Notes under the pieces: model-generated
What the model was told of the DNA's origin: nothing
Database searches by the model: none
The model's input: the letters and a program-made list of their open reading frames with translations, nothing else
Shown: positions 25,005-34,300 of the stretch, piece after piece
Layout of the letters: each line of letters starts with the position of its first letter
Numbering within the stretch: the stretch's first letter is position 1
Translations under genes and position numbers: made by a program
NCBI RefSeq assembly: GCF_029392895.1
Contig: NZ_CP114200.1
Span: 6,392,501 to 6,456,500, forward strand
Reading direction: 5' to 3'
DNA from: Streptomyces sp. 71268
GTDB lineage: Bacteria; Actinomycetota; Actinomycetes; Streptomycetales; Streptomycetaceae
Length of the DNA stretch: 64,000 nt

Positions 25005-26993
25005 TCAGGCCGTCCTGGCGCAGCCGCCGGCCGCGCACTCGGTCAACCAGGCGTTCCAGTCGGCGTCGTACCGGGTGCCGATGGTCCGCGTGAGGTGCTG
25101 CCGCGCGGCCCGCCAGTCGCCCGCGCGGTAGTACCCGAGCACCGTGTCCACGTCGTCGCGGTGGCGTTCGAGCAGGTAGCGCACGGCGAGGTAGCCCCAG
25201 CGGTAGACACGCGTGGTGTCGGCGTTCTCGTACGTGGTGTCGAAGAGCGTGCTCAGCGGGTAGGTGTGCTTGCCGGCCTCGGCGGCGGCCTCCTCGTAGG
25301 GCAGGTCGCGGTAGGAGTACGAGACGTACTCGGCGAACCCCTCGATCCACCACACGGTCGGCGTGCTGACCCCGGCCTCGAAGTCGCCGTGCATGTTGAA
25401 CCGGCCGTCGAGGTAGTGGGTGTACTCGTGGTTGAGGTTCCAGATCGCGAAGTCGGGCCGCAGCCACTCCGCCTCGTAGGCGACGAACCGAGGCTTGTTG
25501 CCCTCCACCGACGGGTCGCCCTCCAGGTACATGCCGCCGTTGTTGGTGTCGATGCCGAAGATCGCGCCGGCGTACGTCTGGTAGTCGGTGCTGGAGTCGA
25601 AGGCGGTGACCTCGATGGTCTCGTTGTGGTCGTCGGCGACCGGGCCGCTGTCCCGGGCGATGTCGTGGAAGAAGGCGTCCTGGCCGGTCAGGCTGGCGCA
25701 GGTGGCGGCCAACTGCTCCGCGTCGATCTCCTGCGCGCGGATGTCGATGCTCGGCCCGCACGCGTGCCGCACCGGCAGCGCCGCCTCGGTCAGCCGCTCG
25801 GGCAGGTCGCAGGTGCCGTACGTGGCGCAGTTGTCCCCGTCGTACGCGGCGGTCATCTCGGCCACGCCGACCCACAGCGGGGCCGTGCGGCCGGTGATCT
25901 CACTGCGCTGGAGCAGCCCCCTGGCCAGCGGGGCGACCTCGGGCCGCAGCGCGTCGTGTTGGAGGAAGCGGCCGAGTTCGCGCCCGGCGTTCGAGGTCAG
26001 ATAGCTCTGCTCGCCGCCGAGGAGGTCCAGGTGCTGCTCGGCGAAGTCGGAAAGCGTGTAGAGGATGCTCGGGTCCTGCTCGACGGCGCGTACGAACTCG
26101 GGCACCTGGTGACCACGGAAGAGCACGGTGTACACGTTGTTGACCGCGTTGAGCATCCACCAGGAGTCGTCGTACGAGGCGTCGTACCCCTCCAACAGCC
26201 GCTTGACCACCGGCAGGTAGCGGGCGTTCTCCTCGGCGCTGTCGATCAGGGTGACGGCCTCGGCCAGGGTCTCGCCGTTGGCGTCCGTGACGTCACCGGC
26301 GCGCGGGGAGTCGAAGAACGCGTCGAGGCCGCCCTGGATCGCCGAGCGCAGCGCCGGCCCGTACTCGCCGACGTCGTCCGGGTTGTACCAGTGGACGTAG
26401 TACCCGGCCCGCAGGAACAGCACGATCTGCGGCATGCCGGTCGAGCCGTCGCCCGGGTAGTCGGCGGAGCCGGCGCGCAGCGCGTCGGCCACGGTGACCA
26501 TCTGCTCCTCGCGGAAGGCGCCGCGCGCGTCGGCGCCGGTGAGGTTGAACAGGGTGTTGACGCAGTCCGGGGCCGCGCCCTTGACCTTCTCGACCAGGGC
26601 CGTGCCCGTGTTGCCGGTGAAGTCGCCGACGTCGCACGCCGCGCGCCCCGTCCCGCGCGCCGAGGGGCGGCGCCGCTCGGGGGAGAGCGTGGCGGGTGCG
26701 TCGTAGTCCTGTCGCGGTACGTCCCGGTCGGCCGACAGGGGCGGGCGCTGGTCGAGCGGGGTACGCGCGTCGCGTACGTGCTCGGCCTCGACGGGTCGTG
26801 CGGCCGACGGCGCCGGCCCGGACGGCCCCGCGCCGTCCGGGCCCCGCGTGGTGGTGGGCGCGGCGCCGGGCGTGGGGGGTGGGGCGGCGGGGGCCGCCTG
26901 GCTCGGGGCGGCGAGCAGTCCGCCGCCGAGGCACAGGGATATGGCCAGGGCTGCCAGTGGGCCGGTGCGCCGTCGCACCGGGGTCCTTCTCAT
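25005..26993 (-). CDS. Secreted microbial collagenase (peptidase family M9)
   Basis: The 662-residue protein starts with a Sec signal peptide ('PLAALAISLCLGGGLLAAPSQA') and a Pro/Ala-rich propeptide. The M9 activator and peptidase domains follow. The zinc site is HEYTH (522-526) with the third ligand Glu551 in 'WWIEGFAEY'. 'NCATYGTCDLPERL' and several Cys pairs are typical of Streptomyces M9A enzymes, which cleave collagen or other extracellular protein. It ends after the peptidase domain, with no PKD or collagen-binding modules. AGGAGG seven bases upstream fixes ATG 26993. It may be controlled by the GntR regulator at 23723 through a shared promoter motif. Confidence 0.94.
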   Translation of the reverse strand: MRRTPVRRRTGPLAALAISLCLGGGLLAAPSQAAPAAPPPTPGAAPTTTRGPDGAGPSGPAPSAARPVEAEHVRDARTPLDQRPPLSADRDVPRQDYDAPATLSPERRRPSARGTGRAACDVGDFTGNTGTALVEKVKGAAPDCVNTLFNLTGADARGAFREEQMVTVADALRAGSADYPGDGSTGMPQIVLFLRAGYYVHWYNPDDVGEYGPALRSAIQGGLDAFFDSPRAGDVTDANGETLAEAVTLIDSAEENARYLPVVKRLLEGYDASYDDSWWMLNAVNNVYTVLFRGHQVPEFVRAVEQDPSILYTLSDFAEQHLDLLGGEQSYLTSNAGRELGRFLQHDALRPEVAPLARGLLQRSEITGRTAPLWVGVAEMTAAYDGDNCATYGTCDLPERLTEAALPVRHACGPSIDIRAQEIDAEQLAATCASLTGQDAFFHDIARDSGPVADDHNETIEVTAFDSSTDYQTYAGAIFGIDTNNGGMYLEGDPSVEGNKPRFVAYEAEWLRPDFAIWNLNHEYTHYLDGRFNMHGDFEAGVSTPTVWWIEGFAEYVSYSYRDLPYEEAAAEAGKHTYPLSTLFDTTYENADTTRVYRWGYLAVRYLLERHRDDVDTVLGYYRAGDWRAARQHLTRTIGTRYDADWNAWLTECAAGGCARTA

Positions 26994-27088
26994 CGCAGAT
27001 GCCTCCTGTGGGGGTGGAGTGGCCGCGCGCGGGGCGCACGGACGCGCGCCCGTACGTCGTGTCATGGACACGTACGGAGCGTGTGCCA

Positions 27089-27102
27089 TGTAAAATTTCA
27101 CA
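27089..27102. promoter_or_regulatory. Candidate GntR operator upstream of the collagenase gene
   Basis: TGTAAAATTTCACA is a near-perfect palindrome (only one mismatched pair) in an A/T-rich patch about 96 bases upstream of the collagenase start. A related 14-mer precedes gntR. FCD-type GntR proteins bind such short palindromes. Confidence 0.45.
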
Positions 27103-27254
27103 CGTCACCTCACGCCGGGAAGAGTTGAGCGCGAAAGAGTTCCGCACGCGTGCTCCGGCCCGCGTCGGGCACCCGCGCGCGACGTGAGGGAGGGCCGACC
27201 CGCCGGGCGAGGGCCCGGCACCAGGACAAGGCGCACGCGCCGGCGCGAAGCGCC

Positions 27255-27281
27255 GGTACGGATGCGAAACTCAACGGAAAC
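27255..27281 (+). promoter_or_regulatory. Candidate GlnR box upstream of glnA2
   Basis: GGTAC-n6-GAAAC-n6-GAAAC matches the spacing of the actinobacterial GlnR box (gTnAC-n6-GaAAC) and lies 79 bases upstream of the glnA2 start. The first half-site is weak (3 of 5). GlnR control is therefore a proposal only. Confidence 0.35.
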
Positions 27282-27359
27282 CCGGTGGCGTGATACTGAG
27301 GTGTCACCGGATCTGCCAAGCACCCCAGAGCAGCCGTCTGACCTGCGAGGATAGGTACT

Positions 27360-28721
27360 ATGGATAAGCAGCAGGAGTTCGTGCTCCGCACGCTCGAAGA
27401 GCGCGACATCCGCTTCGTACGGCTGTGGTTCACCGATGTGCTCGGCTTCCTCAAGTCCGTCGCGGTCGCTCCCGCCGAGTTGGAGCAGGCGTTTGACGAG
27501 GGCATCGGCTTCGACGGCTCAGCCATCGAGGGCTTCGCCCGGGTCTACGAGTCGGACATGATCGCGAAGCCGGATCCGGCCACCTTCCAGATCCTGCCCT
27601 GGCGCGCCGAGGCCCCCGGCACCGCGCGCATGTTCTGCGACATCCTGATGCCGGACGGCTCCCCGTCCTACGCCGATCCGCGCTACGTCCTCAAGCGCAT
27701 CCTCGCCAAGACCTCCGACCTCGGCTTCACCTTCTACACCCACCCCGAGATCGAGTTCTTCCTGCTGAAGAACAAGCCCGTCGACGGCACCCGCCCGGTG
27801 CCCGCCGACTCCTCCGGCTACTTCGACCACACCCCGCAGAACGTGGGCATGGACTTCCGCCGGCAGGCGATCACCATGCTCGAATCCATGGGCATCTCGG
27901 TCGAGTTCTCGCACCACGAGGGCGCGCCGGGCCAGCAGGAGATCGACCTGCGCTACGCCGACGCGCTGTCCACCGCCGACAACGTCATGACCTTCCGCCT
28001 GGTGATGAAGCAGGTCGCGCTGGAACAGGGCGTGCAGGCCACGTTCATGCCCAAGCCGTTCTCGGAGCACCCCGGCTCCGGCATGCACACCCACCTCTCC
28101 CTCTTCGAGGGAGACCGCAACGCCTTCCACGAGTCCGGCGCCGAGTACCAACTCTCCAAGGTGGGCCGGTCCTTCATCGCCGGCCTGCTCCGGCACGCCG
28201 CCGAGACCTCGGCCGTCACCAACCAGTGGGTCAACTCCTACAAGCGCATCTGGGGCGGCTCCCAGCGCACCGCCGGCGCCGGCGGCGAGGCCCCCTCGTA
28301 CATCTGCTGGGGTCACAACAACCGCTCCGCGCTCATCCGGGTGCCGATGTACAAGCCGGGCAAGACCGGCTCCACGCGCGTCGAGGTCCGCTCCATCGAC
28401 TCCGGCGCCAACCCCTACCTGACCTACGCGGTGCTGCTCGCCGCCGGCCTCAAGGGCATCGAGGAGGGGTACGAGCTGCCGGCCGGCGCCGACGACGACG
28501 TGTGGGCGCTCTCCGACTCCGAGCGGCGCGCCATGGGCATCGAACCGCTGCCGCAGAACCTGGGCGAGGCGATCGCCCTCATGGAGCGCAGCGAACTGGT
28601 CGCCGAGACGCTGGGCGAGCACGTCTTCGACTTCTTCCTGCGCAACAAGAAGCAGGAGTGGGAGGAGTACCGGTCGGAAGTGACCGCCTTCGAACTGCGC
28701 AACTTGCTGCCGGTGTTGTAG
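27360..28721 (+). CDS. glnA2: Glutamine synthetase-like protein GlnA2 (gamma-glutamylpolyamine synthetase type)
   Basis: This 453-residue type I glutamine-synthetase homologue carries GS motifs: 'GFDGSAIEGFARV', 'HPEIEFFLLK', 'EGAPGQQEIDLRY', 'PKPFSEHPGSGMHTHLSLF' and 'NNRSALIRVP'. Its start 'MDKQQEFVLRTLEERDIRFV' and the position between nadE, panB and glnE match S. coelicolor GlnA2 (SCO2241), reported to glutamylate polyamines rather than serve as the main glutamine synthetase. It is cytosolic and dodecameric by family. The WGxxGxxG gene and a remnant of another GS 3' end follow. A GlnR-like array precedes it. Confidence 0.93.
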   Translation: MDKQQEFVLRTLEERDIRFVRLWFTDVLGFLKSVAVAPAELEQAFDEGIGFDGSAIEGFARVYESDMIAKPDPATFQILPWRAEAPGTARMFCDILMPDGSPSYADPRYVLKRILAKTSDLGFTFYTHPEIEFFLLKNKPVDGTRPVPADSSGYFDHTPQNVGMDFRRQAITMLESMGISVEFSHHEGAPGQQEIDLRYADALSTADNVMTFRLVMKQVALEQGVQATFMPKPFSEHPGSGMHTHLSLFEGDRNAFHESGAEYQLSKVGRSFIAGLLRHAAETSAVTNQWVNSYKRIWGGSQRTAGAGGEAPSYICWGHNNRSALIRVPMYKPGKTGSTRVEVRSIDSGANPYLTYAVLLAAGLKGIEEGYELPAGADDDVWALSDSERRAMGIEPLPQNLGEAIALMERSELVAETLGEHVFDFFLRNKKQEWEEYRSEVTAFELRNLLPVL

Positions 28722-29034
28722 GGCTGGTCAGCGGCATAGGGAACGCCAAGCGGGCGGGCCGTCGGGCGCCGCGGCGAAGCAACGGCACGCGGGCGGAGCC
28801 CGCATAGCGTGCGACGGTCGAAGGCGATGCCTCCGGCGGGGATCGGCCGGCGGGATGGAGGGCACTCCACCAGGTCACCCATTCGGCCGTATGGCCCCTA
28901 CTGGGCGTAGCGCCCGGGAGAGGGGCTCCACCGCACTTCAGCAGGAGTTGTCGCGCCTGCCGGAGTTGCGCGCCCTCGCGGAGCCGTTCCTATGGGGAGC
29001 AAGACCCACCTTTTGGGTTATCCAAGGAGGAACT
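28722..29034. other. Intergenic region between glnA2 and the WGxxGxxG gene
   Basis: No gene is seen in 313 bases. A small hairpin GCGGGC-GGA-GCCCGC (28789-28803) may terminate glnA2. A short hairpin (ACCCA/TGGGT near 29006) sits just before the AAGGAGG of the next gene. Confidence 0.4.
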
Positions 29035-29328
29035 ATGCGTCGCACGACTATCGGTGCTCTCCTCACCGCCGCTCTCCTTGCGGGACCCGCCGCGGTCACC
29101 GCGGAAGCGCAGACACCGGTGGTGGCCCAGACAGCCACCGTGCAGGCCACCCAGAGTCAAGCGCAGGGTGATGACAACAAGGACGACGACAACGGAGGCT
29201 GGGGCCTGTGGGGTCTTGCCGGCCTTCTGGGTCTGCTCGGCCTCATCCCGCGTCGGAGTAAGACACACGACACGGGAACCCGTCGCGGGACAGGGGCTGG
29301 TGGCGCGCACCCGAATGATCGTCTCTGA
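29035..29328 (+). CDS. WGxxGxxG-domain small membrane protein
   Basis: The 97-residue protein has an N-terminal signal sequence (about 1-26), an acidic linker 'DDNKDDDNGG' and the segment 'WGLWGLAGLLGLLGLIPRR' (56-74), which is the WGxxGxxG pattern followed by basic residues. Such proteins are small exported or membrane-embedded proteins whose C-terminal helix resembles a sorting signal; the function is unknown. The tail after 'RRSK' (~20 residues) is polar and extra for the family. AAGGAGG five bases before ATG 29035 makes the start secure. A hairpin terminator follows. Confidence 0.8.
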   Translation: MRRTTIGALLTAALLAGPAAVTAEAQTPVVAQTATVQATQSQAQGDDNKDDDNGGWGLWGLAGLLGLLGLIPRRSKTHDTGTRRGTGAGGAHPNDRL

Positions 29329-29367
29329 GCCGGACGCGCGTCAGGAGATCCATCAGTTGATGTCGTC

Positions 29368-29398
29368 GAGGTCCCCGGCCGGCGCGGTCGGGGACCTC
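29368..29398 (+). terminator. Terminator of the WGxxGxxG gene
   Basis: A perfect 10-bp stem (GAGGTCCCCG/CGGGGACCTC) with an 11-base loop lies 39 bases after the stop codon. Confidence 0.75.
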
Positions 29399-29411
29399 GG
29401 TCGGCCCGGGG

Positions 29412-29505
29412 TTCTTCCTTTCCGCGCGACAGGAAGCAGGAACGGGTGACGTGCCGCTCCGAGGTGGCCACCTTCCAACTGCGCGACAGGCTGCCGGTGT
29501 TGTAG
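29412..29505 (+). pseudogene. Remnant of a second glutamine-synthetase 3' end
   Basis: This stretch repeats the last 90 bases of glnA2 (28632-28721) with substitutions and small indels. In the glnA2 frame its end reads 'RKQERVTCRSEVATFQLRDR' then LPVL and a stop, 14 of 24 residues identical to the GlnA2 end 'KKQEWEEYRSEVTAFELRNL' LPVL. No upstream part of a GS gene remains. It indicates that a paralogous GS gene was once here and was deleted, or that a 3' fragment was copied and has diverged. Confidence 0.7.
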
Positions 29506-29736
29506 GGGCCGGCCGGGCGGGCCCTGCGGGCGGTGGGCCGCCGTTCGGCCACCGCCGTCTTTCTCTGTCCCCCTCCGTTCCCTCCGTTCCGCACGTTCCT
29601 CGACGCCCTCGGCTCGCCGCACATCGCGGGCGTACCGGAAAACGCATACGCCCGCGATACACGTCTCCGTCTTCGATGGGCGCGTGGACCGCCGCGCGCC
29701 TGTGGGCGGCCCGTCGATCAGGAATGGAACGTGATC

Positions 29737-31005
29737 ATGGACTCGGATTCCGTACGCGGCGTACGCGGCATCGACCGGCGGAAGCTGCTCGGATGGGGCG
29801 GGTTGACGGCCGCCGGCGTGGCGGCGGGCGGCGCGCAGTTAGCAGGTGCCCGGCCCGGCCACGCCGCCCCGGCCGCGACCGACCCCGACACTATTCCGGC
29901 GGACGCCAGGCCCGGCGGGGCCTACGACCGGTACGTGGCGAAGCTGGCCGCCGAGGACAAGTTCTCCGGCGTGGTGCTGCTGTCGCACCGTGGCCGCACG
30001 GTGCTCTCGCGCAGTTACGGCATGGCCGACAAGGAGAAGGGGGTCCGCAACCACGAGGGGGTCGCGTTCAACCTCTCGTCGGCGGGCAAGCCGTTCGGCG
30101 CGGTGGCCATCCTGCAACTCGCGCAACAGGGCAAGCTGCGGCTCTCGGACCCGGTGGGCGCGCACCTTACGGGCTTCCCCCAGGAGATCGCCGAGCGGGT
30201 GACCATCCACCACCTGCTCTCCGGCACTTCCGGGTTGAACACCCCGGAGGAGGACCTGGAGCGCGTCTTCCAGAGCAGGGACGAGGTGCGTGAGTACTAC
30301 GAGCGGTGGGCCCGTCAGGCCAAGCTGGTCTCCGCCCCCGGCACCCCCACCGACCACGCCGGCGCCGAGGTCGCCATCCCCGCCCTGATCGTCGAGGCCG
30401 TGTCGGGCACGACGTACTGGGACTACGTCGAGGAGAACGTCTTCCGGCGGTGCGGCATGACCGGCACCGCGTTCTACACCCGGCCGCAGTGGCTGACCGA
30501 CAAGCACATCGCGCACTCGTACATGCGGATCGCGGACGGCAGCCGGGTCGACGCCGTCCGCAACCTGGACAAGGGCAGCCCGGACCCGTACCAGTTGGGC
30601 AAGAACCCGGCGCGCGGCTTCATCGACTTCCCCGGCGACGGCGGCTTCGCCACCGCGCCGGACCTGGTCCGCTTCGCGCACGGGCTGAGCGACGGCACGC
30701 TCCTCGACCGACACTACGCCGAGCTGTTCTTCGGCCCCAAGGTCCCCCTCGCCCCCCAGGGCGGCGGCCTGGCCCGCAAGGCGTACAGGGCCGTCCCCGC
30801 CGACGCGGCCTTCGGGACCTACATGATGCCGGTCAGCCTCACCAACGGGCAGTGGGTCAACGGGCGCGCGGGCGTCAACCCCGGCAGCTTCGCCAGCTGG
30901 AACATCTATCCCGACACCGGCTGGGTCGGCGTCATCCTCGGCAACTCCGACGACGTGCCGTTCTTCGATGTGGTCCAGCGGGAGGTGGAACTCCTCACCC
31001 GCTGA
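29737..31005 (+). CDS. Tat-exported beta-lactamase-related serine hydrolase homologue, probably inactive
   Basis: The 422-residue protein has a twin-arginine signal (RRKLLG, 14-19, then an Ala/Gly-rich core) and a class C beta-lactamase/DD-peptidase-like fold. The nucleophile motif SxxK is kept (S115-A-G-K118). The usual YxN motif before the 'GxALLGLIVE' helix is replaced by D-H-A (206-208, 'PGTPTDHAGAEVAIPALIVE'). The usual HxG near the C-terminus reads 'NGRAGVNPGSFASW'. Without the catalytic Tyr it is likely a pseudoenzyme or has altered chemistry. ATG 29737 is preferred (GGAA seven bases before); GTG 29731 is possible. Confidence 0.88.
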   Translation: MDSDSVRGVRGIDRRKLLGWGGLTAAGVAAGGAQLAGARPGHAAPAATDPDTIPADARPGGAYDRYVAKLAAEDKFSGVVLLSHRGRTVLSRSYGMADKEKGVRNHEGVAFNLSSAGKPFGAVAILQLAQQGKLRLSDPVGAHLTGFPQEIAERVTIHHLLSGTSGLNTPEEDLERVFQSRDEVREYYERWARQAKLVSAPGTPTDHAGAEVAIPALIVEAVSGTTYWDYVEENVFRRCGMTGTAFYTRPQWLTDKHIAHSYMRIADGSRVDAVRNLDKGSPDPYQLGKNPARGFIDFPGDGGFATAPDLVRFAHGLSDGTLLDRHYAELFFGPKVPLAPQGGGLARKAYRAVPADAAFGTYMMPVSLTNGQWVNGRAGVNPGSFASWNIYPDTGWVGVILGNSDDVPFFDVVQREVELLTR

Positions 31006-31339
31006 CGCGACCACACCGCCAGTCCCGACCACACCGCCAGTCCCGACCACACCGCCAGTCCCGACCACACCGCCAGTCCCGACCACACCGCCAGCCCCGC
31101 GTGCGCCCCACACGCCGTCCCCGTCCCCCCCGCACGGGCCGGAGGTCAGCCGTTCTCCGGCCCGTGGCACCCCGTGCCGCGCGGGTATAGGGCACAGTGG
31201 ACACGGCCGCCCGTGCCGGCGGGTCCCCGCTGGGCAGGTACTAAGCTCCCTCGCGGACCAGGGCGAGCGGCCGTGGCCAGGGCGGCCGGGCCCAAGGGGC
31301 CGGCACCGGGTGACGACCGCGCGGAAAGGCGGGTACGCC
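31006..31339. other. Intergenic region with 18-bp tandem repeats before glnE
   Basis: The first ~90 bases are the tandem repeat described at 31009. The rest is GC-rich and open in the glnE frame, but it is low-complexity and not GlnE-like. GTG 31310 is an alternative glnE start within it. Confidence 0.5.
31009..31098. repeat. Five tandem copies of an 18-bp unit
   Basis: GACCACACCGCCAGTCCC is repeated five times head to tail (31009, 31027, 31045, 31063, 31081), the last copy with one change. It begins four bases after the hydrolase stop codon. The unit is a multiple of three and would read TTPPVP in the glnE frame, but it lies outside the credible CDS. Confidence 0.9.
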
Positions 31340-34300
31340 GTGCTGCAAGGGCGACGGGACAGCCGGTTCGGCCGGCTGCTGCGCTATGGATTCACCGACC
31401 CCGCGGCGGCCGGGCGGCTGCTCGACGCGCCGGGGCTCGCCGCCGTGCGGGCCGATCCGGTGCTGCTCGACGCGCTGGGCGCCACCGCCGACCCCAACCT
31501 CGCCCTGATGGGCCTGGTGCGGCTGGCCGAGGCGCTGCCGGAGGACGAGCGGCAGACACTGCTCACCACGGTCACCACGGCCAAGCCGCTGCGCGACCGG
31601 CTGCTCGGGGTGCTCGGCGCGTCCGAGGCGCTCGGCGACCACCTCGCCCGGCACCCCGACGACTGGCGCTCGCTGGCCACCTACGAGTCCGCCGACCTGA
31701 ATCCGAGCATCCCCGAGTTCGAGCAGGCGCTGACGCACGGCGTGTGGGGCGACCCGGCGGGCGAGCTGAGCAAGCCCGACGCGCTGCGCGTCGCCTACCG
31801 CAGGTGCCTGCTCGGCATAGCGGCCCGTGACGTGTGCGGAACCACCGGCGTGGCACAGACCGCTGCCGAACTCGCCGACCTGGCCACCGCGACCCTCCGC
31901 ACCGCCCTGCGGATCGCCGAGGAGGAGGCGCCCGAGGACGCCGCCGCGTGCCGGCTGGCCGTGATCGGGATGGGCAAGTGCGGCGGGCGCGAGCTGAACT
32001 ACGTGTCCGACGTGGACGTCATCTTCGTCGCCGAGGCGCCGCACCGCCCCGCCACCGCGCGCCCCGACGCGCCCGGCGACGCGGCGGCCGACGAACCCCG
32101 GCGGTCCGGCGCCGCGGCCGACGACGAGTCGGCCGCGCTGCGCGCCGCCACCCGGCTCGCCGCCCACCTGGTTCGCATCTGCGGCGACGTCACCGCCGAG
32201 GGCACCATCTGGCCGGTGGACGCCAACCTGCGCCCGGAGGGCCGCAACGGCCCCCTGGTGCGCACCCTCGCCAGCCACCTCGCCTACTACCAGCGGTGGG
32301 CCAAGACCTGGGAGTTCCAGGCGCTGCTCAAGGCCCGCCCGGTGGCCGGGGACGCCGCGCTCGGGCAGGCGTACGTGGACGCGCTGGCCCCGCTCGTGTG
32401 GCAGGCCGCCGAGCGTGAGAACTTCGTCGCCGACGTCCAGCAGATGCGCCGCCGGGTCGTGGAGAACATCCCGGCGGCCCAGGTGGACCGGGAGATCAAG
32501 CTGGGCCCGGGCGGCCTGCGGGACGTCGAGTTCGCGGTGCAGTTGCTGCAACTCGTACACGGCCGCAGCGACGCCTCGCTGCGCAGCGGCAGCACGCTGG
32601 ACGCCCTCGCCGCGCTGGCCGCCGGTGGCTACGTGGGGCGCGCGGACGCCGCCGCGCTCGACGACGCGTACCGCTTCCTGCGCACCATGGAACACCACAT
32701 CCAGCTCTACAAGCTGCGCCGCACCCACCTGGTCCCTGAGGACGAGGCCGACCTGCGGCGCCTGGGCCGCTCGCTGTCGCGCCCCTTCGACTGGCCGCGC
32801 ACCGAGCCGGTGACCCGGCTGCGGCAGGAGTGGAAGCGGCACGCGCGCGAGGTGCGCCGGCTGCACGAGAAGCTGTTCTACCGGCCGCTGCTCGACGCCG
32901 TCGCCCAGCTCGAACCGGGCGAGACCCGGCTCAGCACCAAGGCCGCCGGGCAGCGCCTGGAAGCGCTGGGCTACGCCGACCCGGTGGGTGCGCTGCGCCA
33001 CCTGGAGGCGCTGGCCTCGGGCGTCACCCGCAAGGCCGCCATCCAGCGCACCCTGCTGCCGGTGCTGCTCGGCTGGTTCGCCGACTCCGCCGACCCGGAC
33101 GCGGGCCTGCTGGGCTTCCGCAAGGTCTCCGACGCGCTCGGCAAGACGCCCTGGTACCTGCGGCTGCTGCGGGACGAGGGCGCCGCGGCCGAGAACCTGG
33201 CCCGCGTCCTGTCCGCCGGCCGACTCGCCCCCGACCTGCTGTTGCGCGCCCCGGAGGCGGTCGCGCTGCTCGGCGACCCGCAGGGGCTGCGCGCGCGCAC
33301 CCGGGCCCACCTGGAACAGGAGGTGCTCGCCGCCGTCAGCCGCGCCGACGGGCCCGAACAGGCGGTCGCGGCGGCGCGCGGCGTACGCCGGCGCGAGCTG
33401 TTCCGCACCGCGGCGGCCGACCTCATCGGCGCCTTCGCCCCGTACCACGAACACCCGGGCCACCCCGGGCACGCCGGTGGCACCGCGCCAGCGGCGGGGG
33501 CCGCCACGGGGACCGCCACCGGGGGGGCGGCCGAGCCGGCGGCGCACGGCCCCGGCGCGGCGGCCGGCGGCGAACCACCGGCCGGGCTGGACGCGGGCGC
33601 CGCCGCCGACGCCGTCGGCGCCGCGCTCTCCGACCTCAACGCGGCCACCATCGCCGGCGCGCTGCGCGCGGCCGTGCGCGACACCTGGGGCGAGACCCTG
33701 CCCACCCGGTTCGCGGTCATCGGCATGGGCCGCTTCGGCGGGCACGAGCTGAACTACGGCTCCGACGCGGACGTGCTCTTCGTTCACGAGCCGCGCCCCG
33801 GCGTCGACGAGCAGGAGGCGGCCCGGGCCGCGTTCGCCGTCGCCAACGAGATGCGCCGGCTGCTCCAGCTCCCCACCTCGGACCCGCCGCTGCTCATCGA
33901 CGCCGACCTGCGCCCGGAGGGCAAGTCGGGACCGCTGGTGCGCACCCTCGCCTCGTACGCCGCCTACTACCGGCGCTGGGCGAAGGTGTGGGAGAGCCAG
34001 GCGCTGCTGCGGGCGGAGCCGGTCGCGGGCGACGCCGAACTGGGGGAACGGTTCATCGAGCTGATCGACCCGCTGCGGTACCCCGTCGACGGCCTCGGCG
34101 AGGACGCCGTACGGGAGATCCGCCGGCTCAAGGCGCGGATGGAGTCCGAGCGGCTGCCGCGCGGCGCGGACCCCACCACCCACACCAAGCTCGGCCGTGG
34201 CGGCCTGTCCGACGTGGAGTGGACCGTGCAGCTCCTGCAGTTGCGGCACGCCTGGGCGGAGCCCGGCCTGCGCACCACCCGCACCCGGCCCGCGCTGGCC

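Larger units (their letters stand above)
26994..27359. other. Divergent control region between collagenase and glnA2
   Basis: These 366 bases hold two separate candidate sites: the palindrome at 27089-27102 for the collagenase and a GlnR-like array at 27255-27281 for glnA2. No gene is present. GAGG about nine bases before ATG 27360 serves as ribosome-binding site. Confidence 0.6.

Noticed and set aside
31009..31098. Tandem 18-bp repeats as a CRISPR array
   Set aside because: Units are contiguous without unique spacers and no cas genes are near.
30968..31339. glnE frame extended upstream through the tandem repeats
   Set aside because: The extension is TTPPVP repeats and low-complexity sequence unlike GlnE; GTG 31340 with a ribosome-binding site fits the family start.
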